DNA of 32,693 bases, taken from Verrucomicrobiota bacterium (GTDB lineage: Bacteria; Verrucomicrobiota; Verrucomicrobiia; Chthoniobacterales; Terrimicrobiaceae). Position 1 is the stretch's first letter; each line of letters begins with the position of its first letter. The notes under the pieces are model-generated. The model ran no database searches and was not told where the DNA came from. It saw nothing but the letters and a program-made list of their open reading frames with translations. Positions 1-8,390 of the stretch are shown in pieces. The stretch is from the NCBI GenBank assembly GCA_018970255.1, contig JAGWWS010000028.1:1-32693 (forward strand). Reading direction: 5' to 3'. The position numbers and the translations under genes were made by a program.

Positions 1-392
<392 letters not shown>

Positions 393-540
393 TTTCTTCA
401 TTCCTCTGCTTGTAAACGAAGCGGGTATTTTCCCCTGATGTGCGGGTTTCAGCGAACAGCGCCGCTGTTCTTTGACAACTTCTGGCCGCCAGACATCTGG
501 CAATTTGAAATTTGAATTCTCAAATTTGAAATTTCCATCG
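393..540 (+). other. 23S-5S spacer with two inverted repeats
   Basis: This spacer holds no gene and no tRNA. Two perfect inverted repeats sit just before 5S: GCCAGA-CA-TCTGGC at 488-501, and AAATTTGA-ATTC-TCAAATTT at 508-527. The block AATTTGAAATTT is also nearly repeated in direct orientation across 502-534. Neither stem is followed by a T-run, so they are not terminators. Stems in this position could act as processing sites for the rRNA precursor; that role is inferred. Confidence 0.5.
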
Positions 541-656
541 TCTGGTGATCCCGCGCAGTGGACCCACCCGTTCCCATCCCGAACACGGAAGTGAAACGCT
601 GCAGAGCCGATGGTAGTGCATCTCTAGGTTGTGCGAGAGTAGGTCGTTGCCAGGAT
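541..656 (+). rRNA. 5S ribosomal RNA
   Basis: The 5S core is plain: ACCCGTTCCCATCCCGAACA at about 565-584, then GAAGTGAAACGC, GCCGATGGTAGTG and GCGAGAGTAGG. The ends CTGGT (542-546) and GCCAG (649-653) pair to form the closing helix I with one G-U pair. The length of about 115 bases is normal. It lies some 150 bases after the 23S end and is followed at once by a strong terminator. Confidence 0.96.
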
Positions 657-659
657 TGT

Positions 660-697
660 GCCCGGTGGTTTGGAAACAAACCACCGGGCTTTTTTTT
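660..697 (+). terminator. rRNA operon terminator
   Basis: A perfect 13-bp stem is closed by a GAAA tetraloop: CCCGGTGGTTTG (661-672), GAAA (673-676), CAAACCACCGGG (677-688), with G660 and C689 extending it. It is followed directly by eight or more T residues. This is a textbook intrinsic terminator ending the rRNA operon. Confidence 0.96.
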
Positions 698-744
698 GTT
701 TCCGGTTTTGAACTCCGCACGGAGCAGACCATCCCACGCGGATA

Positions 745-769
745 GTGGGGCAGGCGTCCCGCCAGCCAC
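745..769. repeat. REP-like hairpin downstream of rRNA operon
   Basis: The stretch has a nested inverted repeat: outer arms GTGG/CCAC and inner arms GGCG-TCC-CGCC. Its text (GTGGGGCAGGCGTCCCGCC) resembles the small interspersed GTGGGACAGGC-type hairpins I recall from this and related phyla. Only one copy is visible here, so the repeat status is a suggestion. Confidence 0.3.
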
Positions 770-835
770 CGGATTGTTTTGCGCCCGCTGCGGAAAACGC
801 CCGCTACATTCCAAAAAACCCGCAAATGGCGGATT

Positions 836-1192
836 TCAACCCCGGCGCCGGTTCTTCACCAACACCCCGATGGAAACCAGCGAGCCCGCCAGCATGAGCG
901 AGATGAGCGATGCCGCGAAGAGCTTCGGCTCGCCCGCCGAAACCGCGATCCATCCCGCAGCGGCGCGCCAGGTGAAGACGGCGGCCAGAAATCCCGTGCA
1001 CCCCAGCGCCGCCATCCATGCCCAGCCGAATCCGCGCAACATCAGCACGCCCCAAACCGCCGAGAGGAACCCGAAAGTGCCCCCGGAGAGGAGAGCCGTC
1101 TTCGCGCCCGAAGGGTTCGACAAAAATCCCGCCAGGCCGCAAACGAAGAGGAAAATTCCAAAGCCGATGAACCAGCGTCCGCAAAGTTTCAT
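836..1192 (-). CDS. small integral membrane protein, TMEM14-like
   Basis: This 118-residue protein is nearly all membrane: four hydrophobic segments at roughly 7-23, 31-50, 55-75 and 88-110, and a basic C-terminal tail (KNRRRG). The glycine-rich spacing around GFLS and GGTFGFLSA resembles the TMEM14/UPF0136 family of small four-helix proteins, but the match is by eye only and the biochemical role of bacterial members is unclear to me. The ATG at 1190-1192 has GGAG just upstream on the minus strand, which supports this start. The gene converges on the rRNA terminator and stands alone. I see no sign that it is broken. Confidence 0.65.
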   Translation of the reverse strand: MKLCGRWFIGFGIFLFVCGLAGFLSNPSGAKTALLSGGTFGFLSAVWGVLMLRGFGWAWMAALGCTGFLAAVFTWRAAAGWIAVSAGEPKLFAASLISLMLAGSLVSIGVLVKNRRRG

Positions 1193-1702
1193 GCTCCATA
1201 TGCTCGGGCTTGGCTCCGGCTGGGTGCAAGCGCGCGGGCATGGTTTTGGGTAACGAAATTCCGAACCGCCCGTTCCGCTTTTGCGATCCGTGGGATTCGC
1301 CCGAAAAAAATGTTGGGGGGGTAGGACAGCTTTTGTCCCACCAGCCCTGCAAGGATCCCTGCGCCATGATCACAAAAATCCTCCGCTATTTCACCGCCGC
1401 CGCCACGCGCATCCACCCCCAAAGCCGCATCCCGCGCCACTTCGAGAGGCAAAGCGAATTCCTGTTCCTCCCCGAGAAGCGCCCGCTCCGGCCCGCCACC
1501 CCCATGCCCCGCGCCCTCACCCTCTCCGGTTCCAACAACCCAACCCCTCCCCCGCGGTGAAACGCCGCGATCACTTCGCCCACATTTGTTGGGGTTGTGG
1601 AATTGCAAAAATGAACCCCTTCTCCCAAACCCGGACTCCGTTCTCGGCTTTTCATACCCCGCCAATGCATTCTTACTCGCAAACAAGGACTGGCTCTGCG
1701 CT
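1193..1702. other. intergenic region, no supportable gene
   Basis: Several proline-rich or arginine-rich open frames cross this stretch on both strands, but none has recognisable protein character. One imperfect inverted repeat is visible at 1321-1341 (GTAGGACA - GCTTT - TGTCCCAC, one mismatch), of the same general type as the hairpin at 745-769. A single ATG-led frame at 1366 is too compositionally biased to support. The region must carry the promoter of the helicase gene that begins at 1703. Confidence 0.5.
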
Positions 1703-4700
1703 ATGACAGGCACATCGAACTCCGCTTTGCATCGGGCGATCGCGCATTGCTCGTCTTGGGTGGAATTCACGCAGCGGCTCGAACGGTTGCCCGAAAAGGA
1801 AAAGGGCGATGTGTTCGAGCATCTCGTCAGGGCCTTTTTGCAACTCGACCCGGAATACGCGACCAAGTTGCGAAAGGTTTGGCTGCTCCATGAAGTGCCG
1901 TCCGCCCTGCGGAAAAACCTCCGCCTCCCCGCCGAGGACCAAGGCATCGACCTCGTTGCGGAAACCAACACCGGCGAATTCTGGGCCATCCAGTGCAAAT
2001 ATCGCGGGGATACGGCACGCCCTTTGCCATGGCGCGAGATTTCGACATTCACCGGCCTCGCATTCGGCGTTTGCCGTCACATTTCGTTCGGCCTCGTCTG
2101 CTCGACCACGGAGAGGATCACCCGCGTTCTCAGGGAACAAGAGCGCATCGGCTTTTGCGCACTGGATGTCTGGCAGGGGCTGGATGCCGGTTTCTTCACG
2201 CGCTTGCGCCAATTCCTCGGGCGCAAACCCGCCAAGCTCGTTCCTCTAAAACCCCGCGCTCACCAGAACTCCGCCATCGCCGATGCGCGGGAGCATTTCG
2301 TCGCGAAGAAGCAGAAGCGCGGAAAACTCATCAGCCCCTGCGGCTCGGGCAAGAGCCTCACGGCCTATTGGATCGCCCGCGAGCTCGGGGCGAAGAAAAT
2401 CCTCGTGGCCGTTCCGAGCCTTTCGCTCATCCGGCAGACGCTGAAAGTTTGGCTCCGCGAGTCCCTCGCCCATGGCGACAAGGTGGAGTGGATTTGCGTG
2501 TGCAGTGACGAATCCGCCGGCCGCGTGGAGCAGGACGATACCGCCGTGTTGCGCCAAGACCTCGGTGCCCCGTGCCTCACCGATCCGCAGGAGATCGCCT
2601 CATGGCTCCGGCGCAAAAAGCCCGGTCTCACCGTCGTTTTCACCACCTACCAGAGCGGCGAGGCTTTGGGGCAAGCCGCGCGCGCGGCGAAGTTCCCCTT
2701 CGACCTCGGCATCATGGACGAGGCGCACAAGACCGTGGGCGACGGCGACAAACTTTTCTCCCACCTGCTCCACGACGAAAACCTCCCCGTCCGCCGCCGC
2801 ATTTTCATGACCGCCACCGAGCGCCGCTATCGCGGAAAGGGCGATAAAATCCTGGGAATGGACAACGCCGCCATCTACGGCGACACCTTCCACCTCCTCA
2901 GTTTCAAGCGAGCGCTCGAAACCACGCCGCCAATCCTCAGCGACTACCAAATCGTCACGATGCACATATCGAGCGACGAAATTGCAGAACTGATCCGGAA
3001 AAATGTCTTCCTGCGCCCGGACAAAGGCCGATGGGACAAAGAGGTCGAAGCCGAAATGCTCGCCGCGCTCGTGGCCTTGCGCAAAGCGATGGTCAAATAC
3101 CCGATCCGCCACGCCGTTTCCTTCCACAGCAGCATCCAACGCGCGGAAATTTTCAAAGACCACAACGACGCCTACAACCGCTCGTTCGAAAGCCACGCGC
3201 CGGTCGAGTCGTTCCATGTCTCGGGAAAAACTCCCACCGGCACGCGCGCCCGCATCGTCAGTGAATTTGCCTCCACCGAACGCGCCCTCATCACCAACGC
3301 CCGCTGCCTCACCGAAGGTGTTGATGTGCCGGATATCGATTGCGTGATGTTCGCCGACCCGCGCCGCAGCGCGGTGGATATCGTGCAAGCCGTCGGCCGC
3401 GCCCTGCGACCCGCCAAAGGCAAAACGATGGGCTATGTCATCGTCCCGATCCTCCACGATGCCGAGGCCAAGCCGGAGGACATCTTCGCCTCGGAGGAAT
3501 TCCAGGAAATCCTCACCACCCTCCGCGCCCTGGCCGCCAACGACGAACGGATCATCGAATACTTCCGCTGCGTCTCGCAGGGAAAACAACGCCACGGCGG
3601 CGGCAGCGTCGTCTTCGACATCGACGAAAAACTCGCCAAGCGAATCAACCTCGAGGACTTCGCCCGCGATATTGATCTCAAATGCTGGGATCGGCTGGCG
3701 AAGCTGTCTTGGAGACCGTTTGAGGAGGCACGGGCGTTTGTTCACTCTCTGAATCTCAAAAGCGCAAGCGAGTGGCAGAATTTCTGCAAAGGCAAACTTC
3801 CCGAGTTGGGCAAGCTTCCTGCAGATATACCAGCAACTCCTGAACGCACCTATGCAACGCAGGGATGGAAGGGTTATGGCGACTGGCTTGGAACCGGAAC
3901 AATCGCACCAAACCTCCGAGAATATCTCCCATTTAAACAAGCGCGGGCATTTGTCCAATCGCTAAAACTAAAAAACAGACGCGAATGGCAGATGTTCTGC
4001 AAAGGTCAACTCCCTGATAAGGGATCGCTTCCCGCTGATATCCCAGCAAACCCCAACCAAACTTATAAAACAAATGGCTGGAATGGAATAGGCGACTGGC
4101 TTGGGACAGGAGCAATCGCAACTCATCTCCGCAATTTTGTAACTTTTGAAAAAGCGCGGGATTTTGCCCAATCTTTAAAACTTAAAAGCGGAACCGAATG
4201 GAGGAAGTTCTGTAAAGGTGAACTTCCTGAGAAGGGAACTCTGCCCACTGATATTCCTGCAAAACCTAACGAAACTTATGCCACAGAGGGTTGGAAGGGG
4301 ATGGGCGACTGGCTTGGGACCGGAACAATCGCTCCAAGACTCCGGAAGTATCTTTCATTTGAAGACGCGCATGCATTTGTTCAATCCCTGAATTTGAAAA
4401 ATGGAAATGAGTGGAAGAAATTCTGCAAGGGGCAACTACCTGAATTGGGGAATCTGCCTGCCAACATTCCAGCCGCGCCAGAATTTGCATATAAAACAAA
4501 GGGCTGGAAAGGAATGGGAAACTGGCTTGGGACAGGGGCTGTCGCTAATTACAACAAAATTTTCAAACCATTTGAAGAAGCCCGTGCGTTCGCTCGCTCA
4601 CTGAAACTGAAAAACGGAATAGAGTGGCGGAAGTTCTGCAAAGGTCAACTTCCCGAAAGAGGAACGCTTCCGCATGACATTCCAGCAACACCCAATCGAA

Positions 4701-5605
4701 CCTATGCGACAAAGGGATGGAAGGGGATGGGCGACTGGCTTGGGACCGGCGCAATTGCTTCGAGGCATCGAGAGTATCTTCCATTTGAAGAAGCTCGAGC
4801 ATTCGTCCACACTCTGAAACTCCGAAACCATGTTCAGTGGCAGAAGTTCTGCAAAGGTCAACTTACTGAAAAGGGAACGCTCCCTACGGATATTCCTGCA
4901 AATCCAAACCAATCCTATAAAGCAAAGGGTTGGAAGGGATACGGAGACTGGCTTGGAACCGGAACAATCGCGCCAAACCTCCGAGAGTATCTTCCATTCG
5001 AAAAAGCCCGTGAATTTGTCCGCGCACTCAGACTCAAAAACCAAAGTGCGTGGCGAAGGTTCTGCAAAGGCCAACTGCCTGAGAAGGGAACTCTTCCTGT
5101 TGATGTTCCAACAAATCCCAACATAACCTATGCAAAACAGGGATGGAACGGGATGGGAGACTGGCTTGGGACGGGGAGTATCGCGACTTTTAATATTGCT
5201 TATAAGTCATTTGAAGAAGCCCGCGCGTTCGTTCAATCGCTGGAACTCAAAAACACAAGCGAGTGGCGAAGATTATGCAAAGGTCTCCTTGCTGAGAAAG
5301 GAACTCTTCCTGCTGATATTCCCGCAAACCCCAACCGAACCTATAAAAACATGGGATGGAAAGACTACGGAGACTGGCTAGGGACTGGGGCAATCGCGCC
5401 AAGGCTCCGAGAATTTCTACCGTTTGAAGAAGCGCGTGCTTTTGTCCGCTCACTAAAACTCAAAAACCAAAGCGAGTGGCGAAGGTTCTGCAAAGGTCAC
5501 CTACCTGAAAAAGGCAAGCTGCCCGTCGATATTCCAGTTGCTCCCAACCAAACCTATGCAAAACAGGGATGGAACGGGATGGGCGACTGGCTTGGAAAGA
5601 AATAA
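1703..5605 (+). CDS. Mrr-like nuclease / DEAH helicase with nine C-terminal repeats
   Basis: The 1300-residue protein has three parts. Residues ~35-170 form an Mrr-type PD-(D/E)XK nuclease domain, with GIDLV (D83) and the QCK form of the catalytic motif (Q97, K99). Residues ~185-600 are a superfamily 2 helicase: Walker A PCGSGKS (~212-218), DEAH (339-342), MTAT (369-372) and motif VI QAVGRALRP (562-570). Residues 672-1300 are nine tandem units of 71 residues. A nuclease on a type I/III-like helicase motor suggests DNA restriction or another anti-phage role; this is inferred from architecture. The open frame extends upstream to 1586, but the ATG at 1703 begins where protein-like sequence starts. 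An AAGGA at 1685-1689 is a distant possible ribosome site. No modification partner is adjacent. Confidence 0.88.
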   Translation: MTGTSNSALHRAIAHCSSWVEFTQRLERLPEKEKGDVFEHLVRAFLQLDPEYATKLRKVWLLHEVPSALRKNLRLPAEDQGIDLVAETNTGEFWAIQCKYRGDTARPLPWREISTFTGLAFGVCRHISFGLVCSTTERITRVLREQERIGFCALDVWQGLDAGFFTRLRQFLGRKPAKLVPLKPRAHQNSAIADAREHFVAKKQKRGKLISPCGSGKSLTAYWIARELGAKKILVAVPSLSLIRQTLKVWLRESLAHGDKVEWICVCSDESAGRVEQDDTAVLRQDLGAPCLTDPQEIASWLRRKKPGLTVVFTTYQSGEALGQAARAAKFPFDLGIMDEAHKTVGDGDKLFSHLLHDENLPVRRRIFMTATERRYRGKGDKILGMDNAAIYGDTFHLLSFKRALETTPPILSDYQIVTMHISSDEIAELIRKNVFLRPDKGRWDKEVEAEMLAALVALRKAMVKYPIRHAVSFHSSIQRAEIFKDHNDAYNRSFESHAPVESFHVSGKTPTGTRARIVSEFASTERALITNARCLTEGVDVPDIDCVMFADPRRSAVDIVQAVGRALRPAKGKTMGYVIVPILHDAEAKPEDIFASEEFQEILTTLRALAANDERIIEYFRCVSQGKQRHGGGSVVFDIDEKLAKRINLEDFARDIDLKCWDRLAKLSWRPFEEARAFVHSLNLKSASEWQNFCKGKLPELGKLPADIPATPERTYATQGWKGYGDWLGTGTIAPNLREYLPFKQARAFVQSLKLKNRREWQMFCKGQLPDKGSLPADIPANPNQTYKTNGWNGIGDWLGTGAIATHLRNFVTFEKARDFAQSLKLKSGTEWRKFCKGELPEKGTLPTDIPAKPNETYATEGWKGMGDWLGTGTIAPRLRKYLSFEDAHAFVQSLNLKNGNEWKKFCKGQLPELGNLPANIPAAPEFAYKTKGWKGMGNWLGTGAVANYNKIFKPFEEARAFARSLKLKNGIEWRKFCKGQLPERGTLPHDIPATPNRTYATKGWKGMGDWLGTGAIASRHREYLPFEEARAFVHTLKLRNHVQWQKFCKGQLTEKGTLPTDIPANPNQSYKAKGWKGYGDWLGTGTIAPNLREYLPFEKAREFVRALRLKNQSAWRRFCKGQLPEKGTLPVDVPTNPNITYAKQGWNGMGDWLGTGSIATFNIAYKSFEEARAFVQSLELKNTSEWRRLCKGLLAEKGTLPADIPANPNRTYKNMGWKDYGDWLGTGAIAPRLREFLPFEEARAFVRSLKLKNQSEWRRFCKGHLPEKGKLPVDIPVAPNQTYAKQGWNGMGDWLGKK
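3716..5602 (+). repeat. nine in-frame 213-bp tandem repeats within the helicase gene
   Basis: The unit is exactly 213 bp (71 codons); units start at 3716, 3929, 4142 and so on to 5420, the ninth ending early at the stop codon. The protein consensus begins PFEEARAFVxSLxLKN, then EWRxFCKGQLPEKG, LPxDIPAxPN, TYA, and ends GWxGMGDWLGTG. It resembles the phage-integrase repeat unit (INT_rpt) family, which I recognise by the EAR...EW...IP...GDWLGTG pattern. The repeats are visibly AT-richer than the nuclease-helicase part, and vary mainly at the same columns, as expected for units that duplicate within the gene. Confidence 0.93.
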
Positions 5606-5624
5606 GCCTCTAAAAAAACATTTT

Positions 5625-5652
5625 TGACAAATTGCACAATTTGTCCTAATTT
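5625..5652 (+). promoter_or_regulatory. promoter and overlapping palindromic operator of the Phd/PIN pair
   Basis: A TTGACA -35 box (5625-5630) is followed after 16 bases by TAATTT (5647-5652). The -35 lies in a perfect 9+2+9 palindrome, GACAAATTG-CA-CAATTTGTC (5626-5645), which fills the spacer. The antitoxin ATG follows at 5661. This is the arrangement expected for autorepression by a Phd-type antitoxin; the binding protein is inferred. Confidence 0.75.
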
Positions 5653-5660
5653 TTCTCCCC

Positions 5661-5918
5661 ATGAGAGCCATGACTGCCTCCGAAGCCCGTCAGAATTTCG
5701 GGCAATTCCTTGATTATGCGATCCAAGAGCCTGTGGTCATCAAGCGGCATCAACGAGATCTGGGCGTCTTTCTTCCCATGGCGCTCTACCGGAATTTGGT
5801 TTCCGGGCAAAACCGTAAGATCACCGGGGCGATGGATGAACTCCAAGCCGAGGCTGGCAGGGCGGGGTTGACCGAGGAGGCGTTGGAGAAAGTGCTTTGC
5901 GAAGGGAATCCGAGCTAA
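5661..5918 (+). CDS. Phd/YefM-family antitoxin
   Basis: The 85-residue protein begins MRAMTASEARQNFGQFLDYA, the usual Phd/YefM start (a short strand followed by T-x-x-EAR-x-NF). A strand VVIKRHQRDLGVFLPM follows, and then an acidic helical tail that would wrap and neutralise the toxin. It probably represses its own promoter through the palindrome at 5626-5645. The toxin gene starts 3 bases after its TAA stop, so the two are co-transcribed. The start could alternatively be the ATG three codons in. Confidence 0.88.
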   Translation: MRAMTASEARQNFGQFLDYAIQEPVVIKRHQRDLGVFLPMALYRNLVSGQNRKITGAMDELQAEAGRAGLTEEALEKVLCEGNPS

Positions 5919-5921
5919 CGG

Positions 5922-6362
5922 GTGGTCGTTTTCGATACCAATGTCCTCGTCAGCGCTGCCTTGATCCAAGGCAGTCGCGCGGATCATTGTGTCCGGACGG
6001 TGCTTGAACACCAGCACCCGCTTATTTTTTCCAAGGCAACTTTTGAGGAACTCAGCGATGTGATCCTGCGCTCCAAGCTGGACCGATATGTGTCCAAGGC
6101 GGCTCGCCTGGGTTTGCTGGAAACTTGGGAAAACGCCGCCGTCTTCTTTCCTGATGCGGCAATCCATGAAGTCGTGCGCGACTGCCGCGACCCGGATGAC
6201 GACAAGTTTCTGGAGTTGGCCTTGGCGTGTAGGGCGGCTGCGATTGTGACCGGAGATCCGGACCTGCTGGTTCTCGATCCCTGGCGGGGTATTCGCATTG
6301 TCAAACCGGCCGACTTCGACACGGTGGTGCTTCCGATTCTCGAAAACGAGGAACGCGGTTGA
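5922..6362 (+). CDS. PIN-domain ribonuclease toxin (COG1569 type)
   Basis: This 146-residue PIN protein starts with GTG and shows the acidic metal-binding set: D5 in VVFDTNVLVSA, E42/E43 in FEELSDVIL, the cluster DPDDDKF (D90-D94), and D112/D114 in VTGDPDLL. The last two blocks are typical of the 'putative TA toxin, PIN family' group rather than classical VapC. It would cleave RNA when free of its antitoxin, the Phd-type protein encoded just upstream. The RNA target cannot be read from sequence. The gene is intact and of normal length. Confidence 0.88.
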   Translation: MVVFDTNVLVSAALIQGSRADHCVRTVLEHQHPLIFSKATFEELSDVILRSKLDRYVSKAARLGLLETWENAAVFFPDAAIHEVVRDCRDPDDDKFLELALACRAAAIVTGDPDLLVLDPWRGIRIVKPADFDTVVLPILENEERG

Positions 6363-6416
6363 GCAGGAGCAGGGTCCCACATAATCACACTATTTGAGTG
6401 CTTCCCTGACTCTGCC

Positions 6417-6436
6417 CGGCGTTTTGCCGCTTTTTT
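6417..6436 (+). terminator. probable terminator of the Phd/PIN operon
   Basis: CGGC (6417-6420), loop GTTTT, GCCG (6426-6429), then C and six T residues. The stem is only 4 bp, so strength is doubtful, but its place after the toxin stop fits. Confidence 0.4.
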
Positions 6437-6549
6437 AGAAAAGCCCGCCCCGGGTTTGCCCTCCTCAAATCAAGAAGCGGAGAAGATGAATCGAGTTTGG
6501 TGGCTGCGAAGGAAACGGCTAAAAATCCCGGAAGAAGGCTGCATTTGAG

Positions 6550-7143
6550 ATGAATTTTTTGGACTTGGAAAAACTGGTGGTCGGGGCTCCGAATGCGGTC
6601 GTGTTGCTGGAGGGGAGGAGGGGGATTGCGGAGGCGGAGGCTTTGGCGGCGCGGGATTTCGGGGAGTTTTTGGCCCGGCGGTTTCCGGCCCTGCGGTTTC
6701 GATCCGGCAATGCGGAGGGGGCGGACCAGGCGTTTGCCGATGGCGTGGCGAGGGTGGATGCGCAGCGGTTGCAAATCGTGGCGCCGTATGCGTTGCACCG
6801 CAGGAAAAGCCGCCATCCGGCTGTGGTTTACTCTTCGCCGGAGGATCTGTCACCGGAGCAAGTCGATGTGGCCATTCGCGGGAAGGCGGCGGCGAGCCCG
6901 AAAGTGGGGAGGTTGTTGGATCGTTGGAAAGATGGCGGTGCGCTTGCCGCCAAGGCGACCTACCTCCTGCGCGATACGATGAAGGTGCTCGGGCACTCGG
7001 AGGAATTTCCAAAGGCGGCTTGCGGCATTTTTTTCATCAATCCCGCGGACCCGATGGCCGGTGGCACGGGGCACACGATCCGTGTTTGCCAACAGGAGTC
7101 CGTGCCCGTGGTGTTCCAGAACGATTGGCTGCGCTGGATGTAG
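6550..7143 (+). CDS. SLOG/Rossmann-like protein of unknown function
   Basis: The 197-residue protein has features of the SLOG superfamily, nucleotide-binding Rossmann-like proteins related to DprA, LOG and YspA. These are a strand VVLLEGRR near residue 20, the motif RSGNAEGADQAF (51-62) where YspA-type proteins have SGGA-x-GAD, and a glycine-rich GGTGHT (171-176) that precedes a strand VPVVF. SLOG proteins bind nucleotides or nucleotide-like ligands and often appear in conflict systems. Here the ligand is unknown. It stands alone on the plus strand between a toxin-antitoxin pair and a methyltransferase gene. I do not recognise the specific family, so the SLOG call is an inference from two motifs. 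Confidence 0.55.
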   Translation: MNFLDLEKLVVGAPNAVVLLEGRRGIAEAEALAARDFGEFLARRFPALRFRSGNAEGADQAFADGVARVDAQRLQIVAPYALHRRKSRHPAVVYSSPEDLSPEQVDVAIRGKAAASPKVGRLLDRWKDGGALAAKATYLLRDTMKVLGHSEEFPKAACGIFFINPADPMAGGTGHTIRVCQQESVPVVFQNDWLRWM

Positions 7144-7192
7144 GGGGGCGGACGGCGCTTCCAGCGTCTGAGGATTGGGACGACACAACCGT

Positions 7193-7208
7193 GGCACCGG
7201 GCGGTGCC
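7193..7208. repeat. perfect short inverted repeat
   Basis: GGCACCG-GG-CGGTGCC is a perfect 7+2+7 inverted repeat in the 149-base gap between two converging genes. There is no T-run, so it is not a terminator by itself. It may be part of a REP-like element. Confidence 0.35.
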
Positions 7209-7273
7209 GGGGAAGCACATCGCAGATGGCCCGGAGGGCGCAGCGAGCAGGGGCGAGCAAGGCAAAGGCCGTC

Positions 7274-7295
7274 CCTCCAGGGGGAGGCGTTTTTA
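7274..7295 (+). terminator. possible terminator after the SLOG-like gene
   Basis: CCTCC (7274-7278), loop AGGG, GGAGG (7283-7287), then CG and a run of five T residues. It would end transcription of the plus-strand gene that stops at 7143. It touches the stop codon of the minus-strand methyltransferase gene. Confidence 0.4.
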
Positions 7296-8390
7296 GCTTT
7301 TTCGGAAAACAACGACGCGGTGGGTGTTCGTGCCGCCTTTGTTGTTTTCGATGCCCCAGCAGCGGGAGGTTTTCGTGAAGGGGTGGGAGTGGATCAGGAC
7401 TTTCACGGGCTCGAGGCCGGCGGCTTCGCCGCAGGCGAGGACATGTTCTTCGAGGAGGATTTTTCCACGGCGGATTTCGCCGACTTCCACGGCGGCGTGG
7501 CCGCCCGGGCGGAGGACGCGGTGGATTTCCACCATGGCGGCGGTGAGCAGGGATTTCCATTCCGCCAGCGAGCCGGTGCACCGGGGGACTGCTTCGATGC
7601 CTGCGAACCAGGAGCGGAGCCAGTTGTCGCGGCGGTAATCGACCACATCGAGGAAGGGTGGCGATGTGACGACGAGGGCGACGGAGTTTTCCCCGAGCGG
7701 GCTGCGCGCTTCGGCCCGCCCGGTCCAGAGGCGGTGCTTGGCGGAGAGGGTTGGATCGAAATTCGGCGGCCGGCGGAGGAGCGAGCGGGATTTTTTCAGG
7801 ATGAGGGCGGCGACATCGCGCGGGGGAGGGGACTGGCCGAGGCGGGCATTGAGCGAGAGCTGGGCGGCGGGGAGGATGGCCTGGTTCGGGGGCAGGGTGC
7901 GCACGGAGAAGAAGCCCGGGGAGTGCCCGGTGAGGCGCGTGAGGGCGGCCATGCGGATCCACGCTGCGATTCGGTCCGGCGGGTGCTCGAGGAAGGCGGC
8001 GCGGAGAAGGCAGATTTTCCGGAGCGTCTCGGGATGGAAAAACGCCAGCAAGCCGGGCGGGGTTTCGATTTCCTGATTCCAATCGAAGAGGTCGAGCCAT
8101 TCGGAGATGTCCCCGATGGACGGCGGATCGAGCCGGGGTGCGGCGAGCATTTCGCAGAGGGGGTTGGCATCCGAGCCTGCGGCGGTGCGCCCGCGCAGGG
8201 CGGCCTCGAGCGGCGTGGTGCCGCGGCCCATGAAGGGGTCGAAAACGGTTTCGCCGGGCTTCGAGAAAAATTCGATGAAGTGTGCGGCGAGGGCTGGCTT
8301 GAAGCAGGCGCGGTAGGGGATTTCGTGGAGCGGATGCGCATCGCGCTGGCGTTCGCTCCAGAAGGAACCGGTTTCGATCGTTCGATTCAC
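7293..8390 (-). CDS. DNA (N4-cytosine or N6-adenine) methyltransferase, orphan
   Basis: The 365-residue enzyme has the S-adenosylmethionine motif DPFMGRGTT (51-59) preceded by a motif X-like helix, and the catalytic motif IV as TSPPF (242-246). TSPPF/SPPY forms are commonest in N4-cytosine methyltransferases, so that base is more likely, though not certain. A late strand PGGHAAVEVGEI supports a complete fold. The segment between the motifs (~90-230) is rich in proline and arginine and would hold target recognition. Start is a GTG at 8388-8390. No restriction gene is next to it. The nearest nuclease is the Mrr-like helicase 1.7 kb away, with no evidence of pairing. It may serve regulation or protection rather than restriction. 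Confidence 0.85.
   Translation of the reverse strand: MNRTIETGSFWSERQRDAHPLHEIPYRACFKPALAAHFIEFFSKPGETVFDPFMGRGTTPLEAALRGRTAAGSDANPLCEMLAAPRLDPPSIGDISEWLDLFDWNQEIETPPGLLAFFHPETLRKICLLRAAFLEHPPDRIAAWIRMAALTRLTGHSPGFFSVRTLPPNQAILPAAQLSLNARLGQSPPPRDVAALILKKSRSLLRRPPNFDPTLSAKHRLWTGRAEARSPLGENSVALVVTSPPFLDVVDYRRDNWLRSWFAGIEAVPRCTGSLAEWKSLLTAAMVEIHRVLRPGGHAAVEVGEIRRGKILLEEHVLACGEAAGLEPVKVLIHSHPFTKTSRCWGIENNKGGTNTHRVVVFRKS

Noticed and set aside
488..527. The two inverted repeats before 5S as terminators
   Set aside because: Neither is followed by a T-run, and transcription must continue into 5S.
1193..1702. Open frames on both strands before the helicase gene
   Set aside because: Compositionally biased, no domain character, no good ribosome sites.
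3716..5602. Regular 213-bp repeats as a CRISPR array or satellite
   Set aside because: The repeats are in frame, protein-conserved and diverged at silent sites; there are no spacers.
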